64,000 nucleotides of DNA from Tanypteryx hageni (lineage: Eukaryota; Arthropoda; Insecta; Odonata; Petaluridae), in the NCBI GenBank assembly GCA_028673005.1, contig CM054115.1, forward strand, positions 60,576,907-60,640,906. The letters are read 5' to 3'. The notes below the pieces were generated by a model that worked only from the letters and a program-made list of their open reading frames with translations, was not told where the DNA came from and did not search any database. Numbering within the stretch: position 1 is the first letter of the stretch; every line of letters begins with the position of its first letter. The position numbers and the translations under genes were made by a program. Shown here piece by piece: positions 25,172 through 38,155 of the stretch.

Positions 25172-26848
25172 ACTAGAGAAAGCTATAAACGTACCGTTAA
25201 GCAAGTCAAAATATTTATATTTCTCAAGGTCTCTGATTTTTTTTAAATATTGCACTCATACTAATATATATATATATTTATTTATTTATTTATTTATTTT
25301 TTTTTTCTATGCATAACCAATGTTTTTGAGTGCGCATGAAATTCATAAAAGAAACTTAAGCCATCCACGACGCGATTAATTAACTAGCGCTATTATCTTT
25401 GTTTAAGGCGGACATAGACCAAGTTTATTGACGGAAATCGCTTTAATTTCATTCACTTTTTTTTTTCATTTTGCGAGATTATATTCATCAAACTGATTCA
25501 AAATTGTTGAATATCGCGGATAAATCAAGGGTTCTAAATTATTCGACCGAATATCACGCGTGCCTTCTCTGCCTCTCCCGAGAGAAGCAAATTAACCCGA
25601 TAGGCGCGTGCTGCCGCCATTGCAGCTTTGATCAAACAGTCAAAGGTGTAAACCTTTTCGTGGAACCACGCCGCACGTACTCCATGATGCACAAACACAG
25701 CAGCATAGGCAGAGGTATCGCGTCAGTAGGAGAAGGAAGCGGTTTATTTGTGATTAAACACGCCGAGCGCCGTCGCTTCACGTATTCCGTGTGCAGATTC
25801 GACGAAAGTTGAAAAAAAGAAAGAACGAAAAAAAGACCATCCGTGATCGAAGTACACGTGTTGACGCTTCGAATATCCCTCTCCCCACGCACGCGTGCCC
25901 TAACGCACGCACGCACACGCACACAAAACGAGCGAACGCCGTTGAATTCCCACGTCCTCACCGCCGAGTCGGAGAGAAAATGGAAGAAGATAAAGAGGCT
26001 AACCCTTTTATAAATCACTTTCCCCACTCTTTTCTTTCCATCTGTCTTCCTTTCTATCTCTCTCTCTGCGCCTTTCTCTCTCTCTCTTTTTCTCTCCTCA
26101 CGACGTAGATTAAATTTTAGGGTCGAGGAGAGAGAGAGAGAGAAATAGATGGAGGAATTGTAAGAGGAATGAAAAAAGGGCGAATGATACGAAGCGAAAA
26201 ATTGAAGCTCTCTATGGGACAAAACCCGTTCGTAATGGATGGATTTCTTTTTCCTTTTCCCACTTCCCGATAAGTGACTCTTCAGAAATCATCTGCATTA
26301 CATCTCTCCTTTTTAGCTCCTATATCATAATATCTTTCTCTCACTATCCGTCTCTCTTTTTCCCTCATTCCCTATGTTCCTCTCTCTTCCTAGATCTCCA
26401 CATCTCTTCCCCCTTTCCTCTCTCTCCAATTCTCTCTCTCCTTTTCCCCTTTATTCTTTTCTCTCTCCCCCTTCTTCCCATTTGATATTAGACAGGAAAA
26501 ATATGTCCTTTAAAAAATGTTCTATGGAAGATAAAAACTCAGGTTCTTCACTATTTAATACATATATAAACAGGTGGGCATAGCGGCACAATAGGTATCT
26601 CCAATACCCATAAAAAGGTCATTAAAACCAGGTACGAATTTTGTTTTACTAAGCAAACTTTATCAGTGGTGGTTCACCGATAATACATTCTAATCAAGGA
26701 TTAGAACATATTTATGGCTATTGGAGATACATGTCGTATCAATTTGATTTTAGCCATAAAGCGTGAACGATAAACTTCTATTAAATTTGGTATGCATATG
26801 TTTGTTGCAACGCGATTGTGTCTATTTATGAGCATGTATGAATCCCAT

Positions 26849-26914
<66 letters not shown>

Positions 26915-27030
26915 GCTTATATGTGTACTACCGAGAGATGTTCTTGAGATACAGGTTTTTAAATTATGTCGAAAATAATGTCATGTGAATATATTATTAC
27001 GATAGGGAACATAACAAAGGCTATATCTCA
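25172..27030. other. Non-coding DNA with microsatellites
   Basis: It contains (TA)n/(TTTA)n at 25263-25306, a GC-richer patch at 25540-25990, GA/CT-rich sequence at 26020-26150 and 26330-26480, and (AT)n at 26853-26909. The open frames on both strands of 25471-26222 overlap each other, lack domains and follow local base skew, so no gene is called. Confidence 0.4.
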
Positions 27031-27034
27031 CAGA

Positions 27035-30000
27035 TCGTAATATCTCCCTCCCTCCTCTTTTCCTCCCTCCTCTTTTCCTCCCTCTCTCCTTCCTTCTCTA
27101 TCCCTCTCCATCTCTCCTTCCCTCCATCTCTCTCTTTAATTCTTTCCCTCCCTATCTCTCATCCAGTTACCTTACCTGCCGTTTCTTGAGACTTAGCCAT
27201 TGCGAGAGGAGGGTTCCGGCAAGATGATGATCGCAAAATAACGAATGGAAATGGAAAAACTTGAACGGGAATCTGATGCGTTCCACTGCTAGGCTACGTA
27301 CTACGCAACCTGCTCTAGGTGTTTTTTTATTTTAAGGTCCATATTCACTCCGCCTTTCGTATTCTTCTTCATCTGTGATTCTATTTCTTTACGGATCGGT
27401 TCTCTTCGTCTATCTTCTATCTTCCTTCAGCGATTGCATTATTATGTTCACCATTCTTCACTTATATCTTTTTCTATCCTTTTTCCCGAATACTGTATGG
27501 AGTACGGCGGCATTACTCCCTCTCACATCTCTACGCATGTTTGAATATATATATATATATATACACACAACTCTTTTTGAACTCGATTTGTTTTTCCTTC
27601 ACTTTCATTTCGAATATTCCAGAATCTTAATATTCTTTTCACTCTCTTGGCGCAGCGTTATTTTTCCTCTTTCCTTCGAAAACTTCCTCTCAGCATACAA
27701 TATTTTTTCTCCAATTCCTTTTATCGTATCAAACTTGCCAAACATCAAATGTTCTTCCCCTTCACTCATTTTCATATTGCCCAACTTTCTTCCCGATCTT
27801 ATCTGTCACATCTCCGTTATATCTCCCTCGCATTTTTCTCCCAATTTTTTAAGTTCACGATACGCTATTCTCCATTTCCCATCCACGTGCATATGATACA
27901 ACCTCCCATCACTTTCCATCATTTTTCCACACGCAACCTACTTTTATCTCTCTCTCTCTCTCTACGAAACTCCGTTATATACGATTCCATCATCTTCTGC
28001 TCTTTCCTTTCCTCCCAGTGGAATCCTCTTATCTGTTTTTCTGTTCTCTCTCTCTCTCTCTCTCTCTCTGTTTCATATATGTACCTCCGACCATTTTTGT
28101 CCCTCTCTCGTTACCATCTTCTCTTCCGCTTCTATCCCCTCCGATGTTTTCATTCCTCCTTATCGTATAATCTATCTCCTTTCCCGCCTTCTGCCTCCAC
28201 ATATCTCCTCCTCTATCTCTCTCTCCCTCCCCCTCTCTCGATCAATCCCTTCCGCATGCGTACCCATCCCCCATTCCTCTCTCAATATCCTATTCCCTCT
28301 TTACGTATTCATCCCGATCCTGCATGTCTCTCTCCCGTTAGAACTTTTTATTCATTATTTCTCTTTTTACTCGCACTTCGCGCGCACTCTTGCTTCTTTC
28401 CCCCTCTGTTGTTTTTTTCCTCTCTCCCACATCTCTCAACGGACGCTCCATCACCTTCGTTGGGCCCCTTCAGGACTCTTGCCTCCCCCCTTTCTCATTC
28501 TCTCCTATACATACCTGGTGAAAGGAGAGGAGGCGTCCTCCAAGAGGGAGTGAGTTGGAAATGGAGGAGAAGGTATATGTGGAGTGAGGGTGTGAGAGAT
28601 TGGGGAATGGGAAGTTGGATATCTTGGTTTTCCGCTCTCTCGCCCTCCCGCCCCTTTCCTCCCATGTCCTCTTCCTCACCTCGCCCACAGCATCACTCAG
28701 GAAACGGATGGAACCTCCCCTAGGGATATCCTCGGAGATCCACTCTCTCTCCCCTCACCCCATTCTCTCTCTCTCCATCGCTTCTACTCGTCTCTCTCCC
28801 TCACTGCCTGTCTCACTCTCACCGTATCTTTGTCTATTTCTCTCCCTCTCTCTTCTTCTCGAATAGGTTCTCGTCCCCCGTATCTATTTCTCTCTTATTT
28901 CTACCTTTCTGTACTGATCTCTCCCTCTTTCCGTCCTATCTTTTTTCTTCCTTTTCTCTCTATGACTTCACACCTTCTCTACATCCATAAACCTCTGTCA
29001 TACCCTCTTCCTCTCTATCTCTCTCTCCTTCTCCCTCTCCTCCTTCTTCCACACCCCCCTCTCTTTCCCTCTTCCTCTGTTTCTCCCGTATCTCCCTTTC
29101 TCATTTATTCTCCTTCCCTCGCTCTCTCCATATCTATCGCCCTTATATATATCTAATAAATTCTCCTTTCAATTTTTATCTCTCATTTGCATCATTCTAT
29201 ACTCATTTCTCTCCTTCTCCATCGTTGCTTGAACGTATATCCTCTAAGCCCATCTCTCGTCCTTCTATAAGGTGAAATGTCTCCGCGCAGAATCAGCGCC
29301 ACCACACCCGTCCATGTAGGCCACACACGCTCACACATGTACGCATACATAGGACGCAAAATTCCCCGTCTTCCTCTCCCTCCCTTCTCTCTCATTCTCT
29401 CACTCCCTTCCTCTCTCTCCCCCTCCCTCTCTCTTCCTCTTCCTCCCTCTCTCTCTCCCCCCTCCCTCTATCCCTCTTTCCATCTTTCTCTCCCTCTCTC
29501 TCTCTCTCTCTCTCTCGTCCTCTCCATCCTTTCCCTCCCTCTCCATCCTTCTCTCCCTTCCTCTCTCTCCCTCTCCCTTTCTCTCTCTCTCTCCATACCT
29601 CCCTCTCTCTCAGTATCCTCCACATGACCGCTTCCTTCTCCATTCTCCCTGTTCGATATCTATTCCCTTATCAGGAGTCCGAGAGGGGACCCTAACAACC
29701 CATACCTTCAACGCCCACTGCCATCTACCTTCCTCGCAGACCACCACACTCCTAGCCGTCTTCTTCCCTCTCGACTTTTCTGCCGTGGAGCAACCTTTCC
29801 CTCTTTTTTCAAACCCTCCCTCCTCAACCCCTCATAACCTTTAGACCCCTCTTTTCCACCTTCCTACCTTGCTCCCTCCTCCCTTTTTGCCGTCGCATGT
29901 GCCATCCTTTTTGGTACTTCTTCCATTCTGCTCCCGTCTCCTTCTCCTCTGTTTCTCTCTCTCCCCTCCCTGCCTCTCATTCTGCCTCCGTCTCTCCTCT

Positions 30001-30080
30001 ACGGACCGCCAAGGCACATGGACCACTTCAAAGCAGCGCCCTCTCTCTCTCTGAACTTTCCTGGAGGAAATAAGGCGCTG
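27035..30080. repeat. Very long pyrimidine-rich tract (~3 kb)
   Basis: The plus strand is dominated by C and T with many short (CT)n, (CCCTCT)n and (TCTCC)n runs, densest at 27035-27150, 27940-28250 and 28740-29620. Open frames of up to 358 codons on the plus strand are Ser/Leu/Pro/Phe-rich, and the minus strand gives Arg/Glu/Gly-rich ones. Both come from the base skew and have no domains. A short strand switch (purine-rich 28520-28610) interrupts the tract. Such tracts can adopt triplex (H-DNA) structures. Confidence 0.75.
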
Positions 30081-32735
30081 CTGGTTCAGCTTTTAGGGCG
30101 GAGAGGAGAAGGGTAGGTGGGTCCGTCGTCCCGATTTTTTTGGTCGTTTTTCATTGAGTGTTCTCCCCCACCCCCTCCCTCCGTTCCCCTACGGACCAGG
30201 TGCGAGCGTCCGCCTTTGTTTGGCACGGGTTTTTTATTATTTTTATTAATTCTCGTAAGGTCAAGAGTGTGATGGGGAAGGAAGGATGGAAACGGTTGTC
30301 TCGTTTCATCTCGTAAATGGCGGACCATTGTATTAATTCCGTTCGGAAGACCATTCAAAGGCGGTTTATTCGCGTGGGAGGGATACGGTATTGTTTCGTG
30401 AGAGGAGTCATTTGAGGTGTTAGGGTCGTTTTGCTTTCGGGAAAATCCCGAAGGTTTCCATTGTGTGGATTCGCGTGGGTGAAAGTGTATTACCTGACGG
30501 ATGCTTCTGTCCACTATAGGATTGTCGAGCTCTTCTTATAGCTGAAAACTAATTATAAATTGATCAAATCAAAATTTTTAAAACTTAGTACTTGTCTTAG
30601 GTATTTCCAATAATACCCTTGTTAAAATTACTGGGGATAACTGAGATAAGTACATAATATTTCAATTTTATATTCAATTTTATATATAGAATGTTTATTC
30701 TTGGATTTAGTATGTCTGTGCCATAGAGGCATAGAGGTTTTACGCGGGAAATTTATTATTATTTATTTTTGTAAATATTAGAGTTTTTGTACATAAATTG
30801 TATTAGTAGTAATAATAATACAAGGCTCGTTAGCTCCCCAGTCAGTCTGAAAACTAGAGAATTTATAGCAGTATTAAATTTTAATTTCCCTATTATATAA
30901 ATAATAATCTTGCTATCGATGGTCAACAAAATGTTTGCAAGAATTTTCATTTCTATATTATCCGCTCGCAATGAGTACAATATAATTGTACGAATTGTAA
31001 TTAAATATTCCATTTTACTTCTGTACCAACTAAAGAGTAATTTTCAGTTAATTTAGCATATAAATCGAAAATTTAATTTCTTTTAACATTGCCTAAAATG
31101 TAATTATCATCTAAAACTCTCGGTTTTATTCAAAAATTAACGTTTAACGATGCAACCAGATAACGCGCCATATTAAAACATACACACCCAAAAGTCGCCT
31201 GTAAGCAAAACAGAAGCTATTTTCGCAGCGTGTAAGTCGCAAATTATTTCCTTCTTCGCTTCCCTTGTTTATTTTTAATTATTTAATTAAGTCCCGAGTT
31301 GTTGCAGCGGCGCCGCGAGGGACACAGCCGAGAGAGAACACCCGAAAAAATAAATAAAACCAATCCACCAAGCCGCGTGCATTTAACATGAAGGGAACAG
31401 GGATGTAGCAATAGCAACGCTCTCAGAGCTTCCTTTTGGCAATATAAGTTTTCCGTCTAAATCATTGGATTCAATTCGCGACGTTGTTAAGTTCCGTATT
31501 TATGAGGAGACTTTCACTTAAAACTTCCCCACTCGGACCCAACGTCTTGCAGAGCGATACATACATATACATATATATATACGTATACATATATAGTTAG
31601 CGGTCTCTTCACTCGTAACAGCTTTAAGAACGCACGGTCGGTTTGCTTTAAAGGGCGTTACCAGGAAAACGGAACGACTCAGAGTAGGGTTCCAAGGGAT
31701 ATTCCCTTAATGTGTTGCGGTGGATTAAAAGGAGAAGAGGAGGGGAGTTGCCGTTTTTTTCTGTGGAGGAAATATTTATATCTCCCCGAAATTGCGAGGA
31801 AACTTAATTCGTTCATTAAGCAACCGAAACGGCAAAAACAATATCAAGCTTTATGACCGGAGGCATCGCTGTGTGTGTGTGCGTGTGTGTGATTTAAAAC
31901 ATTTAGACTTTTTTGACTTCTTTTTTCTGGTTTCTAGAAGGGAAGAGATTTATTTTCAAATTTTTCGATGCTTGAATTTTTTCTCGCGATTTTGCCGTTT
32001 TTATTTTGAGAGATTTTAATTTGCAATGAACACCGTTTTTAGTGTATAGGTGATTAAGATTTTTGCGTTGGTCATTTGACGCTGTCGTGTTTTTTGTGGG
32101 TAACGACAGCCTGTGATTTCCAAGAAATGTTCATCATCTAAAGATTTGAATAAGTCCTACGCAAAAATCAGAAAATAACGAATCCAAATAAGCGAAAAAT
32201 TTACCTTTTCTATATTTTTAGAAATAAAATCTTTTCCTATTAAGTAAGTGACATTTTACGATTTATTTAATGTAATCGCACAAATTTTTCCGATCGTGTT
32301 ATGTACTTAAGAAGATATTTTCCTCATTAAATCGTTTGAACATAACGTTAAGTTGAAACCTCTAGAGAAGTACAGATCAGAGATGATGAGATAAGTTGAA
32401 TCTAGCAAGAAGCGATATTGGGGTTGGTTTTTCCTTAGAATGATTACAGATCAAAATAGGCTATTTAAGCCTGCAGGCTAGATTTTCCAGGGAATCTGGT
32501 CCTCTCTCCAGTGAAATGTAGGCTATTATGCAGATGTAGAGATATGTGATTGCAAAACTTAATTTCAGCACGTATGAAACATATATTTAACAAACTACTA
32601 CTTCCTTTAGTACTTTTCTCACCTCAACTTAAGCAAAACGGCGATAGATACAGCTTGTGCAGTTAAACAAAAAAATAAAAAGTAGAGCAAAAACATAAGG
32701 GGTTCAAAAGATCCACCCTCATGACCGAACTATCT
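30081..32735. other. Non-coding DNA, no gene seen
   Basis: GC-moderate at 30081-30530, then AT-rich. Small ATAC/(TA)n runs lie at 31557-31597 and a (GT)n run at 31870-31891. No domain-bearing open frame and no transposon end recognised. Confidence 0.4.
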
Positions 32736-32739
32736 TACG

Positions 32740-33175
32740 TTTGATAAGCTTTCCTTATGTTTCTAACCTCTTTGTCGCCTTCTCCATTTCCGTTTACTTT
32801 TTGCGATTACATCATTATATTCTTTTCAATTCTATTCCGCCTCGTGTTTCTCCCTACTCTTCTGGCTCGCCTGTTCGTCTTTTGCTCGATTCTCTTCACT
32901 ATTTGCTTTTCTCATTTATATTTTTGGTAGTCTTTTCTTCTTTTCTCCTTCTATCTCCCTCTGATACCATTTTACACCTGCCTCTTTTCTCCCATCCATC
33001 TTTTCCGCGCAGTTTCCTCCGGGTGTTTTTTCTACAATTCCCCTTGCCCTCCCCCCAACCACCACTATCTTCCTTTCTTTCAATTCTCTGCCTTCTCCTC
33101 TTCCACCCTGCATTCGTCTACCAAATCCCATCCCATACTTCTTCTTCTCCTTCTTTCCAAATACTCAAGTTAATT
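32740..33175. repeat. Pyrimidine-rich tract
   Basis: A CT-rich stretch whose 145-codon plus-strand open frame is Ser/Leu/Pro/Phe-rich low-complexity sequence, not a recognisable protein. Confidence 0.6.
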
Positions 33176-36100
33176 TAACTTTCGCTCGTAAATTCTTCCT
33201 GAGAGAGAGAGAAAGAGAAAAAACACTCTCGAAAACATTTTTGTTTATCATTTTGGCAATTATTATTTTTGCTTATTCCCCTTAGACTAATTTCACGGTT
33301 TTATTTCATACCGGAACTGAAAAATGTACCTGATTGATGGTATTTTTTAAACGAAATTGAGAGGCAAATGATTCGTTCGTTAAGTTTCCCATTCCGTTGC
33401 TGCGGGCAACTCCCAGCTTTTGTAGAGATTTATGGTAATGTTTTTATTTTTATTTAGAAACCACCAAAGCGATGAATATATGCATTTCAACTTTTATTAT
33501 TTTTATAAGGGCTCTTCTCCAGGTCAAAGCAAAATAAAATTCATTCTCAATCGGTTACAGATGTTTCTTTTTAAAGGTGTAATCTAATCTAAATATTTAT
33601 AAAATTTATTCTCGCAGTAATCTGAATGGTGTAATTTAATAAAAACTTTTTGTTTGTAATATTAAATAATTCCTACATAGTAGTACTACTCGTATTTCCT
33701 GACTGAATAATACTGAATATTACGGCTAATAAATTTTTAAAAATACTAGAAGATTTTATTGATAAGACAAACTTGAAGTATGTTGTACCTGTTGGTGGTA
33801 CTTCAAACCCTAATTATGTTCTTGATGGAAATTTTCGCGAAATGGTATTGTAAAATTCTGGGAGCGCCGCAAATTTCCTTTTATGCGCGAGATAAAGAGT
33901 TAGTTCTTCTTTAACTGTGATGATAACAATATTTCTGGGAATAATATTCTCCTGTTTCCAATCAGCCAAAATACATTATCGTTCCAAAGTTATTTTTTTT
34001 GTAGGCCGTAAAACGTTCAATTTAGAACTCCAGTAACTTTTAACCTACAAGCCCTTATCGGTTGAGATAAAAGAAATTTCATAAGCTTAAAAGCCTAAAA
34101 GCTATATTGAAAAGCGCTAATTTCATTTCGTTTGTTTGCCAATGGAATGCCATAGGAGTCGGTTGATGAAAACGTCGCACGATTTAAGTACATATATGGG
34201 CTTCATCGACTTATGCTCTATATAGTCTGGCATTTGAAACGCGGTAGTTATCGATTTTTTTATACCCGTAGATGATTTTAGCTGCGTTGTCAATGTATAA
34301 TGGCACAATCGCTTCGCGAAGGATAAAAATACTACTGAATTCATATATGCCGATAACTTAATATATAACCTAATATTAAGTTATTATCTTATCATTTTCC
34401 TCTCTGACTCAAAACCTTTCTTTTCTTTTGGAATATCTACCCATAGTAATTCTTCGAAATTAAAGCTTCCCAAAAGTCTTTAATTGCAAGCTGTTCTTAG
34501 GCTTTAATACAAAATCCTATTTCTAAACGGGTTTAATGAAATTAATACCAAGATTTTATTGTTAAACGACAAACAAGGTGGGACACTTTTTAATTAGGGG
34601 GTACCTGAGAAAATTAAAACTCTTAGCGAACAGCTAAAATTACTTTTATTTGCTCTAGGGTATTTTCTCTTATTCATACAAAGAAAAATACTTTTATGAT
34701 AATATACTTTCTCATTCGATTATATGTATTTAAAAGACATTTTTATAGAATGAAATAAAATAAAGAGCGCAATGTATATACTTTCGGATATTTTGAAACC
34801 CTATGTAATAATATATAAATGACAATAAAACTCCTTATACACAAGATATCTCTTAAATAAAATTATTAAGATATTTGTATCCTTATTTAAAGAAAATAAA
34901 TAGATCGGAATTGTTCCTGCTCATTTCATTGTAATGCTTACAACAAAATAAAATCAGAAATCCCTAATCTCCCTCACGTTGCATCTTCAATTTCATAAAG
35001 TCAATATAAAATGGGGCGAAATTGCAGTTCCAAGCAGGACTTCCTTTACGAGTTCGAGTGAAGATGTGCTCGAGAATCCGAAATGAAGGACTTTAAAAAA
35101 TGTAACCTTATCCAAGACCTCGGACGAAATAAAGCTGCGTGAAAAACGCAAATCTAAAAAAATCAATTCTAACAGAGAAATGCGACGACGAGAATCGATC
35201 GCAACTCAAATAAATCGTCCACCTTTTCCGAAGAGATAAACTTTGAGAGAGCCATAGAAAATGTTAAGTCGGCGTGCTCTACATTTACACAAGCGAAGAA
35301 GGAATCGCACTCCAAGTTGCATAAGACACTTTACCACAGATATTTTGGAAGGTGACCAAATGTTTTTTTGTTCAGGGATAGAAAATCATATTGTGCGATT
35401 CTGGACGCTATGGATACATTAACTCTACAGTTATCGTCTTCGCGGAAGAAAATACCAAAAACATATCTTTTTTTAAAAATCGCTGCGACAATATACTGCG
35501 CAAAAACTCCAACGGTGCATTTTTCCGGAAAATAGAGTCATACGTAGCAATATCTTACGTTATTTGTTGCTCGAAAAGGACAAATATCCTTCCATCTGTC
35601 TCGGAAAAATCCATTTTCTCGTCTGCGAGAGAAAAACAGAGCGATCGAGATGGATTTTTTCCATTTCCAACCGAGCCTATTCCGAGCAGGAGAACATCGC
35701 GCGCGGATCGTATAACGGCAGCCGGAACTTCCTTTACGTGCGCGAGTGAAAACCTTACTCAATAATACACGGGCTTTCTTGCGGCGTTGAGATAGGGTGG
35801 AGGAAGGCGAGAGAGAGAGAGAGGTATATAGTAGAGCGTATGGAGGCGAGACAGATTAATGATTGAAAACGCGCCCTATGGGATGATGACTTGGACGATA
35901 AAGGTGATCCATCACGGCAGAACACGCGAACACACGCACGCACGTACATGCATATTGAGAGATAGAAATGGGTGGCTGCTTTTTGGTTATAAGTACCCAA
36001 CGTACTCTTCTGTGTGTATGTATGTATTCGCGCGCACACACGCGCATAGAAAAATCCATACCTCCTTAATGCACGTAAATATACATACATAAACATACTC

Positions 36101-36247
36101 GCATGCCCATTAATCTAGAAACATATCAACATTCACATATACAAGTATTTACGTAATTTCAAGTATATTAGTAGTTTCAGGAGTCTTCTACCTCTCTTTT
36201 TTGTAAGTAGATGCTACATCCTGGCGTATATTTTATTGGATTTTGGG
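33176..36247. other. Non-coding DNA, no gene seen
   Basis: AT-rich to about 34960. A CpG-richer patch at 35000-35760 carries overlapping open frames on both strands without domains. A (CACG/GCGCAC) and TGTA-rich simple patch lies at 35925-36095. The last eight bases (36248-36255) are the left target duplication of the next element. Confidence 0.4.
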
Positions 36248-36255
36248 GCTGGAAT

Positions 36256-37061
36256 TAGGGCTTCCAAACCGGTTTTACCGTGCCCAGCTAACCGGTTATT
36301 TTTTCGAATTTCCTTACTATTCGTTAACCGGTTGTATCCAATTACCCATATTTTTTATGGGAGAAAAAATGCTTGCCATAACCTGTTTTCAAAATTCCGT
36401 ATGAAAAGAATTTGTTAGAATAAATAGGCATTCTTAGAGAACCCCTCCAGGCCTATGTTATTTCATAAAAAAATAATTAAAAACACCAGAGTCTGTAAAC
36501 TGTACAATGAAAAACTATTTTTAAAGTCGTTTATTTGTTCTTTGGGGTATGAAGATTACTGGTGAGTTAGTAGTGGAGTATTCAGTATTCAGCCTACTTC
36601 TACAGTCAGTGAACGAGTTTTTTCTGTGGCAAATAGCTTTTCGACCAAAATTCGTAGTTCTATGAAATACGAAACACTTTATGCTCTCGTATTCCTGAAA
36701 CATTATTTTTTTAAACATTAATAAATATTTTTTCTTGTGTTCTTTTGTGTTTTTATACGAACAATATTTTTTTCGTATATACGAAATATTGAATGTTGTT
36801 TATTTATAAAGCTTTATTTTTAAATCATATAAAATAACTTGTTTTTCTTGCAAGTATTTCGTTCAAAATGAGCTTCAATTCCTTTAAAAAATTGCAACAA
36901 AAACTAAGCAGTTTTCTTGTATTCCTTTTAAATTTATTTAAATGTCTAAAAATTAATGGAGGGTTTTTATTTTAACCGTTTAATTAGTACCGGTTAACCG
37001 ATTAGCTGATGATCTTTAACCGAAAAACCTGTTAGTAAATTCCGGTCAATTGGAATCCCCA
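36256..37061 (+). mobile_element. Internally deleted hAT element (806 bp)
   Basis: The left end reads TAGGGCTTCCAAACCGG and the right end, minus strand, TGGGGATTCCAATTGACCGG. The flanks are GCTGGAAT (36248-36255) and GTTGGAAT (37062-37069), a 7-of-8 match expected of hAT. Between them is a readable remnant of the hAT transposase C-terminal dimerisation region. Several GGTTAACCGG or ACCGGTTA-like motifs occur at both ends (36279, 36299, 36331, 36976, 36995), a plausible set of subterminal binding sites. Most of the transposase (BED finger and catalytic core) is missing. Confidence 0.75.
36593..36721 (+). pseudogene. hAT transposase C-terminal remnant
   Basis: An in-frame stretch of 42 codons ends in TAA and reads PTSTVSERVFSVANS, then a Lys/Arg-containing spacer, then YETLYALVFLKHYF. 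This matches the conserved hAT C-terminal (dimerisation) signature, whose hallmark is an SERVFS block followed about 25 residues later by an ALVFL-like block. No start codon, BED zinc finger or catalytic residues are present upstream. It lies inside the 806-bp element with hAT ends, which independently supports the identification. Confidence 0.8.
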
Positions 37062-37639
37062 GTTGGAATTATGTATTTTCTTTATCTATGCAATATTTAC
37101 CTAAATGTTCGTATTTTGCAATTTTGTGTCGCTTTTTTTCTTCCATTCCTCCCGAAACGATATGCCTTAAAATGCCTGAGGTATACACTACCACACTCGC
37201 ATTCGTGTGTGTGTTTGTGTGTGTATACACACAAATTCGCAGAAACTTAGTATAACTTTGCTGTCATTTTGCTTAATCCCGTTTAAGTAGTATAAGTCAA
37301 TAACAGTCGGTTAAATTCCGACATATATTTCAGCAATTACTAATAAACGGAAGATTTTAAAAAGAAGCCAACAAAGCAAATGACAAAATATTAATTTAAA
37401 CAGCATATTTGAAATATTTTCAGAATATAACGAACGTATCATACCGGATGAAGACGAACGCTTAGATTTTTAAGGATCATTATTTCTTTTACGTGCGCGA
37501 TTTCTCCGCCGATAAACTTCCGCCGCGATAACGCGGGCAACATTGTCGTCATATACACAGCCGAGGCAACCATTCCATCTTTTCTTGGCTAAAAGTATAA
37601 CAACATCCTTCGGAAGAGAGTCCATTTTCCCGCCACCCT

Positions 37640-37762
37640 GCGTGTACGTTACCTCCCCTCTTTCCCATCCTCTCTCCCCTCGCTCCTCTGCCATCCCGTT
37701 CCCTCCGCTCTCTTCCCCTCTGCTCCCCTTTCTTCCCGTCTCCCCCGCATTCTATCCCTCAG
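37640..37762 (+). promoter_or_regulatory. Polypyrimidine tract and probable 3' splice site before the agrin-like exon
   Basis: Over 100 bases of C/T-rich sequence end in CCCTCAG at 37756-37762, an excellent splice acceptor placed 14 bases before the ATG. An alternative reading is a core promoter: TCAGT at 37759-37763 matches the arthropod initiator, which would give a very short leader. CT-rich tracts are common elsewhere in this window, so the tract alone is not proof. Confidence 0.5.
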
Positions 37763-37776
37763 TCGCACTCCGCGCC

Positions 37777-38149
37777 ATGACGGAGAGGAGGCCGTACCTT
37801 AGGACGGCCTTCTTATCACTCGTGGCGACGCCTCCCGTCTTGCTGTTGTTTTTATTGTCCCTGTACCTCTCCACAAGGCCCTCACGTGGCTGTTACGTCT
37901 TCCCGGCAGGTGGTAGCGGTGACCCTTGCGTATCGAAGGCATGTCCGGCGGGGGCGAGGTGCGTGCCGTCCCCGGACGGACGTTCGGCTACCTGCGAGTG
38001 TCCGGAAAGGTGTCCTGTATACGGAGACCACGCCGGCGCGGGGCCAATCTGCGGAGATGACGCCAAGGACTATCCGTCGCTATGCCACCTGAGGAAGGCA
38101 GCGTGCGCGGCGGGGGTTAACGTGGCCCTGCGGTACCACGGAAAGTGCG
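37777..38149 (+). CDS. Agrin-like N-terminal exon with follistatin/Kazal module (partial)
   Basis: This is the only convincing host coding sequence. From the ATG it reads 124 codons plus one base. Residues 1-11 are basic (RR at 4-5, R9) and 12-32 are hydrophobic, either a signal peptide or a type II signal anchor as in transmembrane agrin. Residues 51-124 form a follistatin-type module with Cys at 51, 56, 62, 73, 75, 79, 92, 103, 110 and 124. The EGF-like half has CPAGARC and CECPERC. The Kazal half has ICGDDAKDYPSLCHLRKAAC and closes with YHGKC. An extra Cys is at 39. The exon ends in a consensus donor, CGGTGAGT, with GT at 38150-38151, in phase 1, the usual phase of agrin module exons. Agrin is a secreted or membrane heparan-sulfate proteoglycan of basement membranes and synapses. 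Another follistatin-domain protein is possible, since only one module is visible. Confidence 0.8.
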
Positions 38150-38155
38150 GTGAGT
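38150..38155 (+). other. Splice donor of the agrin-like exon
   Basis: GTGAGT directly follows the first base of a split codon. Reading through instead adds 13 non-conserved residues and then a stop at 38188-38190, supporting splicing here. Confidence 0.8.

Noticed and set aside
25632..26222. 196-codon minus-strand frame
   Set aside because: It has a low-complexity Arg/Glu run from GA repeats and is overlapped by plus-strand frames. It has no recognisable domain.
27647..28723. 358-codon open frame, the longest in the window
   Set aside because: It is a Ser/Leu/Pro/Phe-rich translation of CT-repeat DNA with overlapping open frames in other registers and no domain. Pyrimidine tracts lack stop codons on this strand, so length is not evidence of coding.
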